The position numbers were made by a program, and so were the translations under genes. This document shows, piece by piece, positions 1 through 9,539 of a stretch of 64,000 nucleotides of DNA; the stretch's first letter is position 1, and the number at the start of each line of letters is the position of its first letter. Below the pieces are notes generated by a model that ran no database searches, was not told the DNA's origin, and was given only the letters and a program-made list of their open reading frames with translations. Location: positions 121,141 through 185,140 of the forward strand of contig NZ_FXZM01000008.1 in the NCBI RefSeq assembly GCF_900169175.1, given 5' to 3'. This stretch comes from Brevibacterium jeotgali. GTDB lineage: Bacteria > Actinomycetota > Actinomycetes > Actinomycetales > Brevibacteriaceae.

Positions 1-1
1 C

Positions 2-1615
2 ATCGACGCGGGCACCGCGGCGGACCCCACCTGGGAGCCGAACGCGTGGCACGCGTGGAACGACGAGTCGCTGGGCCGCACGCGCACCGGACAGATCGCG
101 GCGCTGGATGCCCGCGTCGGCCGGATCCTCGAGCAGACGCCGGACTCCTCCGACATCATCGTCGCGGGCCTGGGCGATGCCGACCACCCCTCGCGCCTGC
201 GTGCGGTGATCGCCACGGGCCCGTCCTATGAGCCCGGCACACTGCGCTCCTCGTCGACCCGTCAGCCGGGCCTCGTGCAGCTCACCGACGTGCTCCCGGC
301 CGCGATCGGTGAGATCGGACTCGAGTCAGCGGGGGTCTCTCCCGCGAGCTTCGTCGTCGATCCCTCCGACGACGCCGCCTCCCGGATGAACGCTCTGGTC
401 GCGGACTCCCGCAAGGCGGGGACGGTCCACACGCACGCGCAGACCTTCAGCGTCCTCCTCGACGTCATCCACTACGCGCTCACGATCGCGCTGGCGATCC
501 TGCTGCTGACGCCCGTCGTCCGCACGCTGCGGACGAAGACTCCCCGCACGCTGGCCGCCCTGCGGACATACGGCGCATGGACGTGCTTCACGATCGGGCT
601 GCTGCCGATGGCGGGCTTCGTGGCCGGGATCCTGCCGTGGGGCCGCCTGCCGGCCCCCGGGTGGGGACTCACCGGTGCGATCGCGCTGGGCACGGCGGCG
701 CTCCTGGCCGTGTCCGTCGCAGGACCGTGGCGGCGCACCTGGCAGGGCCGCGTGGCGGCCGTCTCACTGGTGTCCGCCGTCGTGCTCGTCGTCGATGTCG
801 CGCTGGGATCCCGCCTGCAGTTCAACGCTCTCATGGGGTACAACCCGATCGTCGCGGGCCGCTTCTACGGACTCGGCAATCAGGGCGCCGCGCTCTTCCT
901 CACGGCGGCGCTCCTGGGTCTGGGCATCGTCTCATCGCGCCTGGTCGACGCGGGCAGGGCCGTGACGGCACGTCTGCTGGTCGCAGGATTCGCCGTCGTG
1001 TCCGTCATCGTCCTGGGCAACCCTGCATGGGGTGCGAAGTTCGGCGGCACGGTCGCCGCGATCGTCGGCTTCACCGTCCTGCTGCTGTCCCTCTTCCGGA
1101 TCCGCGTGAGCATCCTGCGACTGGTGCTCATCGGGGCGGGCGCGCTCACGATCATCGTGGGCGTCGCGGGACTGGACTATCTGCGACCGCCCGCCGAGCG
1201 CTCGCACTTCGGCAACTTCTTCGGCCAGGCCCTCGATGGCCAGCTCCTCGACGTCATCGCCCGCAAGCTGGAAGCGAACCTGAGGATCATCGTCATCAAT
1301 CCGGCGCTCGCGATCGTCGTGCCGCTGGCCGTCTTCACGGTCCTCTTCAGTCTGGCGTACCTGCAGCGCTACACGGCCACCGCGGGACTCGCACGCCCCT
1401 GGGCGCACACACTGCCGCCGGCGCTCGCGCACCCCACCGTCCATGCGGGCTTCCTGTCCGCGGCCATCGCTCTGGGTGTGGGGCTCGTCATCACCGATTC
1501 CGGCGTCGCGGTCCCCGCGACCGGAGCCATGATGCTCGTACCGATGCTCGTCGTCATGAGCGTGGGCATCGACCGTGAGAGGTCGTCCACGATGACGCCC
1601 GAGGCCCTCCGATGA
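2..1615 (+). CDS. Alkaline-phosphatase-like/polytopic membrane protein, 3' part of gene
   Basis: The reading frame is open from the window edge, so the gene starts upstream; 537 residues are visible. The first ~115 residues end a soluble domain containing SSTRQPGLVQ followed by TDVLP, a block repeated almost exactly in the next gene (SSTRQPGLVQVTD), where it closes an alkaline-phosphatase/sulfatase-like fold. A run of hydrophobic helices follows, with conserved loops GRFYGLGNQGAALF, WGAKFGG, SHFGNFFGQ and ITDSGVAVPATG, all shared with the next gene. I infer an extracytoplasmic phosphatase-like domain on a membrane domain; substrate and function are unknown. The gene overlaps its downstream paralogue by the four bases ATGA, so the two are translationally coupled. 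Confidence 0.75.
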   Translation: MDAGTAADPTWEPNAWHAWNDESLGRTRTGQIAALDARVGRILEQTPDSSDIIVAGLGDADHPSRLRAVIATGPSYEPGTLRSSSTRQPGLVQLTDVLPAAIGEIGLESAGVSPASFVVDPSDDAASRMNALVADSRKAGTVHTHAQTFSVLLDVIHYALTIALAILLLTPVVRTLRTKTPRTLAALRTYGAWTCFTIGLLPMAGFVAGILPWGRLPAPGWGLTGAIALGTAALLAVSVAGPWRRTWQGRVAAVSLVSAVVLVVDVALGSRLQFNALMGYNPIVAGRFYGLGNQGAALFLTAALLGLGIVSSRLVDAGRAVTARLLVAGFAVVSVIVLGNPAWGAKFGGTVAAIVGFTVLLLSLFRIRVSILRLVLIGAGALTIIVGVAGLDYLRPPAERSHFGNFFGQALDGQLLDVIARKLEANLRIIVINPALAIVVPLAVFTVLFSLAYLQRYTATAGLARPWAHTLPPALAHPTVHAGFLSAAIALGVGLVITDSGVAVPATGAMMLVPMLVVMSVGIDRERSSTMTPEALR

Positions 1616-3729
1616 GGCGCGCGATCGCGGCGGTGTGGGCCATCATCCTCCTCCTCGCGCTGACTGCCGCCCCCGCGCTTGCGGCCGGTCCACCGGCGCA
1701 GCCGCCCAACCCCGAGCAGGACGAGGCGAGTGCTCACCCCGTCGTCCTGCTGGGATTCGCCGGCCTGACCTTCGAGGACCTCGATCCGAACCGGACGCCG
1801 CACCTGTGGCGGCTCATCGACGAGAGCGCCGTCGGCTCGCTCACCCCTCGTTCCGTGCGCGACACCAGCTGCGCGGCGGACGGGTGGCTAGCCCTGAGCT
1901 CCGGACGGCGCGCAGCGGATGAGCCCCGGCCCACGTGCCGCGTGCTGCAGGAGCCGATCGGCGGGTGGGTGCCCGACTGGGACGTGTACCTGGACCAGGC
2001 CGCGGAGGACAACTACACGCCGGCAGTCGGAACACTCACCGAGGCGGTGGAGGCGGCCGACGCCCGCGTCACGGGGATCGGTCCCGGCGCTGCGATCGGC
2101 ACCGCGCGGTCGGACGGGCGCACCGAGGACTGGCAGCCCCTGCGCGAGCCCGGTGAGGTGGGTGAGCAGGTGACGGCGGCCGCGGGGACGTCGGACATCG
2201 TGCTCGTCGACCTCGGAAGCGTGTACTCGCCCGGGCAGTCCGTCACGGGCATCGACGAAGCCGTCGGCGAGGTCCTCGCAGCGACCGACGGGCTGCCTGC
2301 CGCCCAGTCCCCCACCCTCATCGCCGCCTCGATCGCCGATGCCCGCACCGATGATTCGCGGATGCAGTTCGCCGCCGTGCGCGGCGGGATCGGTGCCGGC
2401 GGACCGCTGGGCGGCGACGGATCGTCACAGCTGATCACGTCGTCATCCACGCGGCAGCCCGGGCTCGTGCAGGTCACGGACCTCACCCCCACGCTCCTCG
2501 CGTCCGCGGGCGTCACGGGGGCCGGCGGGTTCGCGGGCGCTCCCGTGTCGTTCGTCGACGGCCCCGCCGATGCCGCGGACAAGCAGCAGAGGATGATCGA
2601 CCGGCAGACCGCCGTCCTCACGCAGGAGAACGTCTCCGCCTGGTTCTATGCCGCGTGGGGGATCCTCCTCGCGGGCCTGCTGGTGACGTGCTCCGTGATC
2701 GTCAGGAGGCGCGGACCGCGGAGGGCGGCGAACATCATGCGGGTCGGAGGACTGCTCGGAGCCGCACTGCCCATCTCCACGTTCCTCGTCAACGTACTGC
2801 CGTGGGAGCGCTGGCCGTCCGCGGACGTCGCGATGCTGGGCGGGGTCGCCGGGTGGGCGATCGTGCTCACCGCGCTCGGATTCCTGGGGCCGTGGCGGAG
2901 ACTGCCGGGGGGCCCGCTGGGCTTCATCGCCGTCACGACCGTCGGGGTGCTCGCCGTCGACGTCAGCACCGGGTCCTCGCTCCAGATGTCGACGCTGCTG
3001 GGAGAACCGCTGCTCATCGCGTCGCGGTTCTACGGGATCGGCAACTCAGCGCTCGCACTGTACTGCACCGCTCTGCTGGTGGGCCTGGGCGTCGTCTGCT
3101 CCTGGATGCGACGACGCTGGTCGATCACAGCGGTCGTCGTCTCAGCAGTGCTGGGCTCCTGCGTGCTGCTCGCGACCCCTGGGCTCGGCACCAAGTTCGG
3201 TTCCGTGCCCACGCTCCTCCTGGGCACGGCCTTCTTCGCCGTCACCGCCGCAGGCGTGACGATGTCGTGGAGGCGCCTCATGCTGATCGGCGGCGGTGGC
3301 GCGGCAGGGCTCATGCTGCTCGTGCTGTTCCTCGACTGGACGCGCCCCACGGACCGGCGGACACACTTCGGGAACTTCTTCGACTCGATCCTCACCGGAG
3401 AAGCCGGTGCCGTGCTCCTGCGGAAGATCGGCATGAACATCGACATCCTCACGCAGAGCTGGATGACGATCCTCCTGCCGTTCGCGCTGGCGGCGATTCT
3501 GTGGGCCGCCATCTCCCCGAATCGATTCCGCATCCCCCTGCTGGGTGAGTGGTACCGCGAGATGCCGCTGCTGCGCACGTCCGTCATCTCACTGGCCGTG
3601 CTGCTGACCGTGGGCACGTTCATCAACGACTCCGGCATCGTCGTGCCGGCCGTCGGCATCCTCTTCCTGGTGCCGGCCCTCACCCACCTCGTCGGGGCGA
3701 AGGCGAAGGCACTGCCACTCGACCGGTGA
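1612..3729 (+). CDS. Alkaline-phosphatase-like/polytopic membrane protein, second paralogue
   Basis: This 705-residue protein starts at an ATG overlapping the previous stop. Residues 1-25 form a signal peptide ending ALA-AG. Residues ~40-310 look like an alkaline-phosphatase superfamily domain (NRTPHLWRL; VQVTDLTPTLL near the end), although I cannot place the full set of metal ligands. From ~340 on there are about nine to eleven membrane helices with the family loops SRFYGIGNSALAL, GLGTKFGS, THFGNFF and INDSGIVVPAVG. It is a tandem duplicate of the preceding gene with the same architecture. A role in envelope glycan or lipid modification is plausible from topology only. Confidence 0.75.
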   Translation: MRRAIAAVWAIILLLALTAAPALAAGPPAQPPNPEQDEASAHPVVLLGFAGLTFEDLDPNRTPHLWRLIDESAVGSLTPRSVRDTSCAADGWLALSSGRRAADEPRPTCRVLQEPIGGWVPDWDVYLDQAAEDNYTPAVGTLTEAVEAADARVTGIGPGAAIGTARSDGRTEDWQPLREPGEVGEQVTAAAGTSDIVLVDLGSVYSPGQSVTGIDEAVGEVLAATDGLPAAQSPTLIAASIADARTDDSRMQFAAVRGGIGAGGPLGGDGSSQLITSSSTRQPGLVQVTDLTPTLLASAGVTGAGGFAGAPVSFVDGPADAADKQQRMIDRQTAVLTQENVSAWFYAAWGILLAGLLVTCSVIVRRRGPRRAANIMRVGGLLGAALPISTFLVNVLPWERWPSADVAMLGGVAGWAIVLTALGFLGPWRRLPGGPLGFIAVTTVGVLAVDVSTGSSLQMSTLLGEPLLIASRFYGIGNSALALYCTALLVGLGVVCSWMRRRWSITAVVVSAVLGSCVLLATPGLGTKFGSVPTLLLGTAFFAVTAAGVTMSWRRLMLIGGGGAAGLMLLVLFLDWTRPTDRRTHFGNFFDSILTGEAGAVLLRKIGMNIDILTQSWMTILLPFALAAILWAAISPNRFRIPLLGEWYREMPLLRTSVISLAVLLTVGTFINDSGIVVPAVGILFLVPALTHLVGAKAKALPLDR

Positions 3730-3745
3730 GGCTGAGCGGACGGCT

Positions 3746-3762
3746 CCCGGCCTGCAGCCGGG
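3746..3762 (+). terminator. GC hairpin after the phosphatase-like pair
   Basis: CCCGGC and GCCGGG flank a five-base loop, beginning 16 bases after the stop codon. There is no T-tract, so terminator function is only possible. Confidence 0.35.
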
Positions 3763-3804
3763 TGGTCCCTGCCGGCTGGTCCCTGCCGGCTGGTCCCTGC
3801 TGGC
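3763..3804. repeat. 14-bp tandem repeat, three units
   Basis: The unit TGGTCCCTGCCGGC occurs at 3763-3776 and 3777-3790, and with one change at 3791-3804; a decayed fourth unit follows. The array directly follows the hairpin, downstream of the second phosphatase-like gene. Confidence 0.9.
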
Positions 3805-3960
3805 TGGTCCTCTGCTGACCAGTCCCCCTCTGGGCCGTCTCCTGCTCGAGTGCGTACGACCTGGTCCGCTCCGCGCGCGTCGGGGCCGAATCGGGCTCAC
3901 TCACTGGTGCACTCGATATCGCAGGCGGTCGTGGGCAGGAGAATCTGCCGGGAAGCACGG

Positions 3961-3994
3961 CGAAGGGCCCGCACGTCTCCGTGCGGACCCTTCG
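3961..3994. terminator. Probable bidirectional terminator hairpin
   Basis: Fifteen-base arms (3961-3975 and 3980-3994) pair with one mismatch around a TCTC loop. It lies between the convergent phosphatase-like gene and the 5'-nucleotidase gene, so it could stop transcription from both sides. The rest of 3805-4031 shows no other structure I can support. Confidence 0.7.
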
Positions 3995-4031
3995 TGTGCC
4001 GAGGTACCGGTGACGCTGAGGTCCTCACCGG

Positions 4032-4120
4032 TCAGAGACTCTCATCAGACAGAGGCTCTCACTCCTCAGAGGCCCTGACACATCAGAGACCTCCGTCAAA
4101 GACCTCCGTCAGAGGCCCTT
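4032..4120. repeat. Degenerate ~13-bp repeats running into the nucleotidase stop codon
   Basis: Variants of TCAGAGACCTCCG recur. The units at 4083-4095 and 4096-4108 differ by one base, and a further unit starts at 4109 and supplies the nucleotidase stop codon. More diverged units start at 4032, 4045 and 4066. Confidence 0.75.
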
Positions 4121-6472
4121 GCCGCGCTTGCGGCTGGCTGCCAGTGCTGCACCGCCCGCCGCGACGAGTGCCGCCGCGAGACCGAGGATGCCGCCCAGCT
4201 CTGCGCCGGTGCGAGGCAGATCGCCGCTGTCATCGTCGCGGGCCTCGTCGTCGCGACCGTCGTCACCACTGCCGCCGCCGTCGCCGCCGTTGTCACCGTC
4301 GTCGCCGTTGTCATCGTCGCGGCCGTCATCGCCACCGCCCTCGCTGTCCTCGTCGCCATCGCCGCCATCGGACCCGTTGTCGTCGCCGTCCTCGCCCGGC
4401 TGAGCATCCGTGACGGTGACCGTGAGGTCGAGCGAACGGCTGACCGGCAGCGGGCTGTCATCCCACCATGCGTGCTCCGGATCCGCGACGAGCGTCGCGG
4501 TGACCGTGTGCTCACCGGTCGCCACGTCATCGCCGGCTGCGACGGTGAGCTCGCTCTCCGTCGAGCCCTCTGCGATCGCGTCGAGCACCGCGGACTCCAC
4601 AGTCGTGGCGTTCGCCGCCGTGAACGCGTCCTCAACCCCTGCGAGGTCGGCGGAGAAGCCGTCCGGCAGTTCGAGCGCCAGGTCGAAGGGTCCCTCGATA
4701 TCGCGCGCGGCCTCGGTCATGAAGGTGAGCCCGACATCGCCGCCCTGCTCGACCTCGATCTCCTCACCGCCCTCATAGGTGAACGACGCCTCGAGATCCT
4801 CCGTGCGGATGACGTCGAGAGCGAAGTCCGCCTGACGCTCCTGCGGATCGCCCTCGACGACGTCGCGCGACTCGAAGTAGTTCTCCCAGATCTCGAAATC
4901 GGTGAGGCCCGACTGCTGGAACTCGCCCTTCTCGAAGGCGGCGAAGTTGTCGCCGCCGGACGCCAGGAAGCTCAGCGTCGCTACGCGGTACTCCGCGTTC
5001 GGGTCGATCGGCTCGCCGTCGACCTCGACGGACACGACGTGCTCGCCGCGCTCCGCATCGGAATCGTAGACGACATCGAGCTCGTCGGAGATGCCCATGT
5101 GCAGGAAGGACCGCGACGCGCCGTCCGGCTGCCACTGCTCCTCGATCAGCTGGATGACATCCGCGCCCGTGAGCGTGACGACGCCGTGGTCGTTGGCGAA
5201 CGGCAGGACCGCGTTGAGCTCGCCCACCGTCACCTCCCCCGGCTCCTCATCGCCGAAGATGTCGTCGACGAGCAGGTCGGTGCGCAGGCCGCCGGGATTC
5301 GTCATGCCGAAGTCGGCCTCGTCGAGCTGCGACATCTCCACGCCCTCCTTGAGGGCATCCGCCACGAGGTTGCCCAGCTGGGACTCGGCGCCGCGGTCCT
5401 CCGAACCGTCCTCGCTGAACGCACGGGTGATGTCCTCATCGATCGTGCCGACGACCTCGGAGCCGATCTCCTGGGACTTCTCCACCGCGTCCGCGACGAT
5501 CGCGTCGACCTCATCGACGACCGGAGTGTCGAAGGTCTGATCTGCGGTGTCGAGCAGCTCCTGCTCGTCGACCGCCCAGTCGCCCTCGCCCTCATTGGTG
5601 AGCGTGACCTTCCCGACGGTATCGCCGTAGTTGCCCGACTGGACCACAGGGCGCGTGCGCCCGTCCTCACCCGGCACCGGGGCTGCGAAGTTCGCCTGCA
5701 GGTGCGAGTGGCCGAAGAACATCGCGTCGATGGAGGGGTCTGCACCCGTCACGACGGAGTTGAACTCCTCGTTCGATCCCAGCGCGGAATCCAGATCGGA
5801 CACGCTGGCAGGGCCCAGGTGGGCGGCGAGGACCGTGAGGTCCGGCTTCTCGTCGTCCGGCAGCGCCTCGAGCTCCTCTGCCGCGGCGTTGATCCCGGTG
5901 ACAGGGTCACCGAACTCGATGTCCTCGATGCCGCCGGGACTCACGAGCTGCGCGGTATCCTCCGTCACCGCACCGATGACGCCGATCCGCACGTCGCCCT
6001 GCTCGACGATCGTGTACGGGTCGACCCCGTCCGCGATCTCTGTCGTGCCCGCCTTGTAGACGTTCGCACCGACGTTGGCGAAGTCCGTCGCCGGACCGAC
6101 GCGGTCGCGCAGATCGTCGTAGCCGCGGTCGAACTCGTGGTTGCCCACCGATGCGGAGTCCACGCCGAGCGCGTTGAGCACGTCCATCGTGGGCTTGTCC
6201 TCCTGGGAGGAGGACGCGTAGGTGGAGGCGCCGATGTCGTCACCGGCGGTCACGAAGACGGTCTCGCCGTCGAAGGCCGCGCGTTCGCGTTCGACGACGG
6301 AGGCGACTTCGTGGCCGGTCTCTGCGATCCGTCCGTGGAAGTCGGTGATGTTGAGCAGCTGGACCTGGGTGCCGGCAGGTGCCTCACCGAATGCGGGCAG
6401 CGCCGCCAGGGGCAGCACCATTCCCGTGGCGGCCGCGCCGGCGACCACGCCGCGCAGTAGTGTCTTCTTCAT
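4109..6472 (-). CDS. Cell-wall-anchored 5'-nucleotidase / 2',3'-cyclic phosphodiesterase family protein
   Basis: This is a secreted metallophosphoesterase expected to dephosphorylate extracellular nucleotides. Residues 1-29 are a signal peptide (MKKTLLRG...PAFG). Metal-site motifs are D44-x-H46 in ITDFHGR, GDD around 77-79, GNHEFDRG at 110, H218 in AAHLG and GHSH at 254-257. The 5'-nucleotidase C-terminal domain shows NPGGLRTDL and FLASGGDNFAAF. A later beta-rich segment is followed by an Asp/Gly-rich stalk and an LPRTG sortase signal at 752-756 with a hydrophobic helix and RKRGK tail. I chose the third in-frame start (MKK, 787 residues) because GAGG-like bases sit about six bases upstream; GTG at 6484 is the alternative. 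It probably scavenges phosphate or nucleosides at the wall surface. Confidence 0.9.
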   Translation of the reverse strand: MKKTLLRGVVAGAAATGMVLPLAALPAFGEAPAGTQVQLLNITDFHGRIAETGHEVASVVERERAAFDGETVFVTAGDDIGASTYASSSQEDKPTMDVLNALGVDSASVGNHEFDRGYDDLRDRVGPATDFANVGANVYKAGTTEIADGVDPYTIVEQGDVRIGVIGAVTEDTAQLVSPGGIEDIEFGDPVTGINAAAEELEALPDDEKPDLTVLAAHLGPASVSDLDSALGSNEEFNSVVTGADPSIDAMFFGHSHLQANFAAPVPGEDGRTRPVVQSGNYGDTVGKVTLTNEGEGDWAVDEQELLDTADQTFDTPVVDEVDAIVADAVEKSQEIGSEVVGTIDEDITRAFSEDGSEDRGAESQLGNLVADALKEGVEMSQLDEADFGMTNPGGLRTDLLVDDIFGDEEPGEVTVGELNAVLPFANDHGVVTLTGADVIQLIEEQWQPDGASRSFLHMGISDELDVVYDSDAERGEHVVSVEVDGEPIDPNAEYRVATLSFLASGGDNFAAFEKGEFQQSGLTDFEIWENYFESRDVVEGDPQERQADFALDVIRTEDLEASFTYEGGEEIEVEQGGDVGLTFMTEAARDIEGPFDLALELPDGFSADLAGVEDAFTAANATTVESAVLDAIAEGSTESELTVAAGDDVATGEHTVTATLVADPEHAWWDDSPLPVSRSLDLTVTVTDAQPGEDGDDNGSDGGDGDEDSEGGGDDGRDDDNGDDGDNGGDGGGSGDDGRDDEARDDDSGDLPRTGAELGGILGLAAALVAAGGAALAASRKRGKGL

Positions 6473-6589
6473 CGTCATCCTCACAACAGACAGTGGGTGT
6501 TACGTCCGAGATTCTTGTGAATACACTCGAAGAATAGCCCGATTCAGCATGAATGCGGTGTGAATTCCTCCGGCCGATCTCACCCGTGC

Positions 6590-7495
6590 TCAGCTGTGGA
6601 GCTCCTGCGCCTGTCTCCGGCTGCGCGCGGATTCCGCCTGCCGCGCCCACCCATCCGGCCCGTCGGGGTACCCGACCTCCTCGAGGACCAGTCCGTGAGC
6701 AGGCATGAGGTGCATGGGCGGCAGCTCCGCGCGATCCGCCCCCGCCTCTGCTCGCGCCAGCAGCCGCGCGGGCTCCGTCACCCCCCACGCACCGGATCCG
6801 ACACGCACCAGGCCGCCCACCAGCGCCCGGACCATATGGTGGCAGAACGCGTCCCCGCGCAGGTCCAGCGCGATGACTCCCGAATCCTCACGGACCACGG
6901 AGAGGTCGAGCAGTGTGCGGATCGTCGTGGACTCCGGTCGGGGCTTGCAGAAGGGCAGGAAGTCATGGAGCCCCAGCGCCTCGCCGGCCGCCTGCGCCAT
7001 CGCGTCGTGGTCGAGCGTCCCGCGGTGGACGACCGTGTGCTGCGCCGCGAGGGGGTCGCGCAGCGCGCCCTCGTCCGCGATGCGGTAGGAGTACCTGCGC
7101 CACACGGCGGAGAACCGTGCGTCGAATGCCGGGGACACCTCCTGTGCCCCATGGATCACGAGGTCCGGGGCTCGCAGATGCCCCAGCACGCCGCGCAGAC
7201 GGCTCACCAGCCCGTCGGCCGGCTCTCTGACCCGCTTCCCCCGTCCGATGAGTCCGGCGAGAGACTCCGGCCGGAGGTCGCAGTGGACCACCTGCCTCCG
7301 CGCGTGCACGCCGGCGTCCGTCCGCCCTGCGACGACAGTGCGCACCCGCTCCCCGAAGACCGTGGCGAAGCCCTCTTCGAGGACGCCCTGGACGGTCCGC
7401 AGGGACGGCTGGGCAGCCCAGCCGTGGAAGTCCGTCCCGACGTATCCGAGATCGACCCGGAAGCGGGACGCGTCACCGCCCGGCGAATGCGTCAC
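6590..7495 (-). CDS. truA: tRNA pseudouridine(38-40) synthase TruA
   Basis: It converts uridines 38-40 of the tRNA anticodon arm to pseudouridine. The catalytic aspartate is D60 in AGRTDAGVHARRQ, and the N-terminal RVDLGYVGTDFHGW and later FCHHMVRALVGGL are family signatures. The GTG start at 7495 gives 301 residues, close to the usual ~270-300; it forms a GTGA overlap with the stop of the upstream LemA-like gene, so the two are probably co-transcribed. The longer reading frame upstream would only add low-complexity sequence. The usual rplQ neighbour is not in this window. Confidence 0.93.
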   Translation of the reverse strand: MTHSPGGDASRFRVDLGYVGTDFHGWAAQPSLRTVQGVLEEGFATVFGERVRTVVAGRTDAGVHARRQVVHCDLRPESLAGLIGRGKRVREPADGLVSRLRGVLGHLRAPDLVIHGAQEVSPAFDARFSAVWRRYSYRIADEGALRDPLAAQHTVVHRGTLDHDAMAQAAGEALGLHDFLPFCKPRPESTTIRTLLDLSVVREDSGVIALDLRGDAFCHHMVRALVGGLVRVGSGAWGVTEPARLLARAEAGADRAELPPMHLMPAHGLVLEEVGYPDGPDGWARQAESARSRRQAQELHS

Positions 7496-8106
7496 AGGTC
7501 CTCCCCCACCCGTCCGGGCCGGTAGTTCTCCGACCCCGGTGAGACGGTGTCCTCGATGTGGTGCTCGTCGAGCTCCGACGGGGCGTAGTCGATCTGCGTG
7601 ATCTCCGCATACACGCCGTGCCACGGCAGGGAGAGGATCCGGGCACGCCGCCGGGTGTAGGCGCGGACGCTCGCATTGTGGTGGCGGACCGCAGCGCCGA
7701 TATGGGTCTCGTGAGCCTCGAGCTGGACGAGGAGGTCATCAGCGAACCGGACCGCGGCCTCGGCAGTGGCGGCCTTCTCCCACGTCCCCGCGGCGACGAC
7801 GCGGACGGCGTCGGTCATGGCGTGCTCGGCGACACCGGCGTCGCTGCGGGTGCGGACGGCCTGCGCCGTGACGACCGCCGATTCGAGGTCCGCGATCCGC
7901 GGATCCTCACCCAGGACGCGACGGGCCGCACCGACGTACACCGGGATGAGCCCGTGCCGGGCGGCGCGGGCCACGTCGAACTGACGACGCGCCTCCCGCG
8001 TGAGCGAGCGGTTGAGCGACAGCTGGTTGTAGCGGATGGTGAGGAGGACGACGATGCCTGCCACCAGCGCGATCACTGCGACGAGAACGATCCAACCCCA
8101 CTGCAT
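7492..8106 (-). CDS. LemA-family membrane protein
   Basis: The 204-residue protein has one N-terminal membrane helix (about residues 4-25). A LemA-like helical domain follows: YNQLSLNRSLTREARRQFDVARAARHGLIPVYV matches the LemA pattern in which an Arg-rich helix precedes ...RHDLIPNLV. Later, LEAHETHIGAAVRHHNASVRAYTRR corresponds to the family's RRFYNEAVRDYN region. Cellular function is unknown for this family. I chose the ATG just before the hydrophobic helix; an upstream extension is possible but poorly supported. It overlaps truA by four bases, in the same operon. Confidence 0.75.
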   Translation of the reverse strand: MQWGWIVLVAVIALVAGIVVLLTIRYNQLSLNRSLTREARRQFDVARAARHGLIPVYVGAARRVLGEDPRIADLESAVVTAQAVRTRSDAGVAEHAMTDAVRVVAAGTWEKAATAEAAVRFADDLLVQLEAHETHIGAAVRHHNASVRAYTRRRARILSLPWHGVYAEITQIDYAPSELDEHHIEDTVSPGSENYRPGRVGEDL

Positions 8107-8331
8107 GTGTCCGGAAGCCTCCACTCCGACGACGTGTCCCCGAGCCCTCAGGGACTCCGCTATCCGCAGGATACACATATTCATCGGTCGTTCAGGCCCC
8201 GTTGGCCGGTGGCGCGACGAGGGGTCGCGGCGGTCCGGACCGGCCCCCGACCGGAGCGCACCGCGGATTCGCGAGGCGTTCGCCGGCACGTCACCTGTTC
8301 ACCCTGCAATCCGTCATCTTCCTCGCGTGAA

Positions 8332-9528
8332 ATGAATCATGTGAGAGTCGCAGTGATCGCAGAATCGTTCCTCCCGCAGATGAACGGGGTCAGCCACAGC
8401 CTGCTCCGAGTGCTCGACCATCTGGCCGAGCGCGGAGACGAGGCCATCGTCATCGCACCAGGCAGCCGCGGCGACCGTCCGCGCGAGGTCGCCGGTGCCC
8501 GAGTCCTCCGAGTCCCCAGCTTCGCGATGCCGAAGTACCGCAAGGTCCGCGTCGCCCCGGGCGGCGTCGCCCGGATCCGGCGACTGCTCGCGGACTTCGA
8601 CCCGGACGTCGTCCACGTCGCCTCCCCCTTCGTCCTGGGCTGGCGGGGCGTGCTCGCCGCGCAGGATCTGGGGATCCCCTCCGTCGCCGTCTATCAGACC
8701 GAGGTCCCCGCGTACGCCGCCCGCTACGGGATGCGGGGGCTTGAGACCGTGCTGTGGAACCACGTCCGCAACATCCACCAGCACGCATCGCTCACGCTCG
8801 CACCGTCGTCCTACACGGTCGACCAGCTCACCGGCATCGGCGTGAGCGATGTGCGCCTCTGGGCCCGCGGCGTCGACTCCTCGCGCTTCGACCCCACCCA
8901 TCGGTCCGCATCGTTCCGGGCCGGGGTCGGCGTGAGTGACAACGGGACCGGGACCGAGGTCGTCGTCGGCTTCGTGGGGCGCCTCGCGGTGGAGAAGCAG
9001 GTCGAGGACCTGAAGGTCCTGTCCTCGGTCCCGAACGTGAAGCTGGTGATCGTCGGCGAGGGGCCGCAGAAGGACCGTCTGCGGAGGCTGCTGCCCGACG
9101 CGCACTTCACCGGCTTCCTGGGCGGCGATGCCCTGGCGCAGGCGGTCGCGAGCTTCGACATCATGGCGTCGCCGGGCGAGTTCGAGACGTTCTGCCAGAC
9201 CATCCAGGAGGCGATGGCCTCCGGCGTCCCGGTCGTGGCGCCTGCACGCGGCGGTCCGCTCGACCTGGTCGACTCCTCGCGCACCGGGTGGCTGTACAGC
9301 CCGGGCGACCTCGCGGGAATGCGCGCACATGTCGCGGACCTCGCGGGTGACGCGGCGAAGCGGAGGGCCTTCGGGCGGACGGCTCGGGAGACGGTGCTGG
9401 GACGGACGTGGAAGAGCGTCTGCTCGCAGCTGATCGGCCACTATTCGGCGGCGATCGCGCGGCCCGCGCCGCAGGTCATCGGCCGGTCGTACACCGGCAC
9501 CGCCCGCTGGGCGCAGGACCGCGTCTGA
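8332..9528 (+). CDS. GT4 glycosyltransferase, GDP-mannose-dependent alpha-mannosyltransferase type
   Basis: This GT-B glycosyltransferase of about 398 residues starts NHVRVAVIAESFLPQMNGVSHSLLRVLDHL, typical of actinobacterial PimB/MgtA-like mannosyltransferases. FVGRLAVEKQ marks the start of the donor domain. The E-x7-E motif is in SPGEFETFCQTIQEAMASG. Such enzymes build mannosylated lipids or lipoglycans at the cytoplasmic membrane face; the exact acceptor cannot be read from sequence. The open frame extends far upstream, but homology begins here. GTG at 8341 is an alternative start, and neither has a strong ribosome site. It is transcribed divergently from the LemA-like gene and ends 11 bases from the convergent AGCS gene. 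Confidence 0.82.
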   Translation: MNHVRVAVIAESFLPQMNGVSHSLLRVLDHLAERGDEAIVIAPGSRGDRPREVAGARVLRVPSFAMPKYRKVRVAPGGVARIRRLLADFDPDVVHVASPFVLGWRGVLAAQDLGIPSVAVYQTEVPAYAARYGMRGLETVLWNHVRNIHQHASLTLAPSSYTVDQLTGIGVSDVRLWARGVDSSRFDPTHRSASFRAGVGVSDNGTGTEVVVGFVGRLAVEKQVEDLKVLSSVPNVKLVIVGEGPQKDRLRRLLPDAHFTGFLGGDALAQAVASFDIMASPGEFETFCQTIQEAMASGVPVVAPARGGPLDLVDSSRTGWLYSPGDLAGMRAHVADLAGDAAKRRAFGRTARETVLGRTWKSVCSQLIGHYSAAIARPAPQVIGRSYTGTARWAQDRV

Positions 9529-9539
9529 GGCGTTCGGGC

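Noticed and set aside
4472..6460. Long open frame on the plus strand opposite the 5'-nucleotidase
   Set aside because: It is a GC-rich shadow frame with Arg/Val/Asp-rich composition and no domain; the minus-strand gene has a signal peptide, metal motifs and LPXTG.
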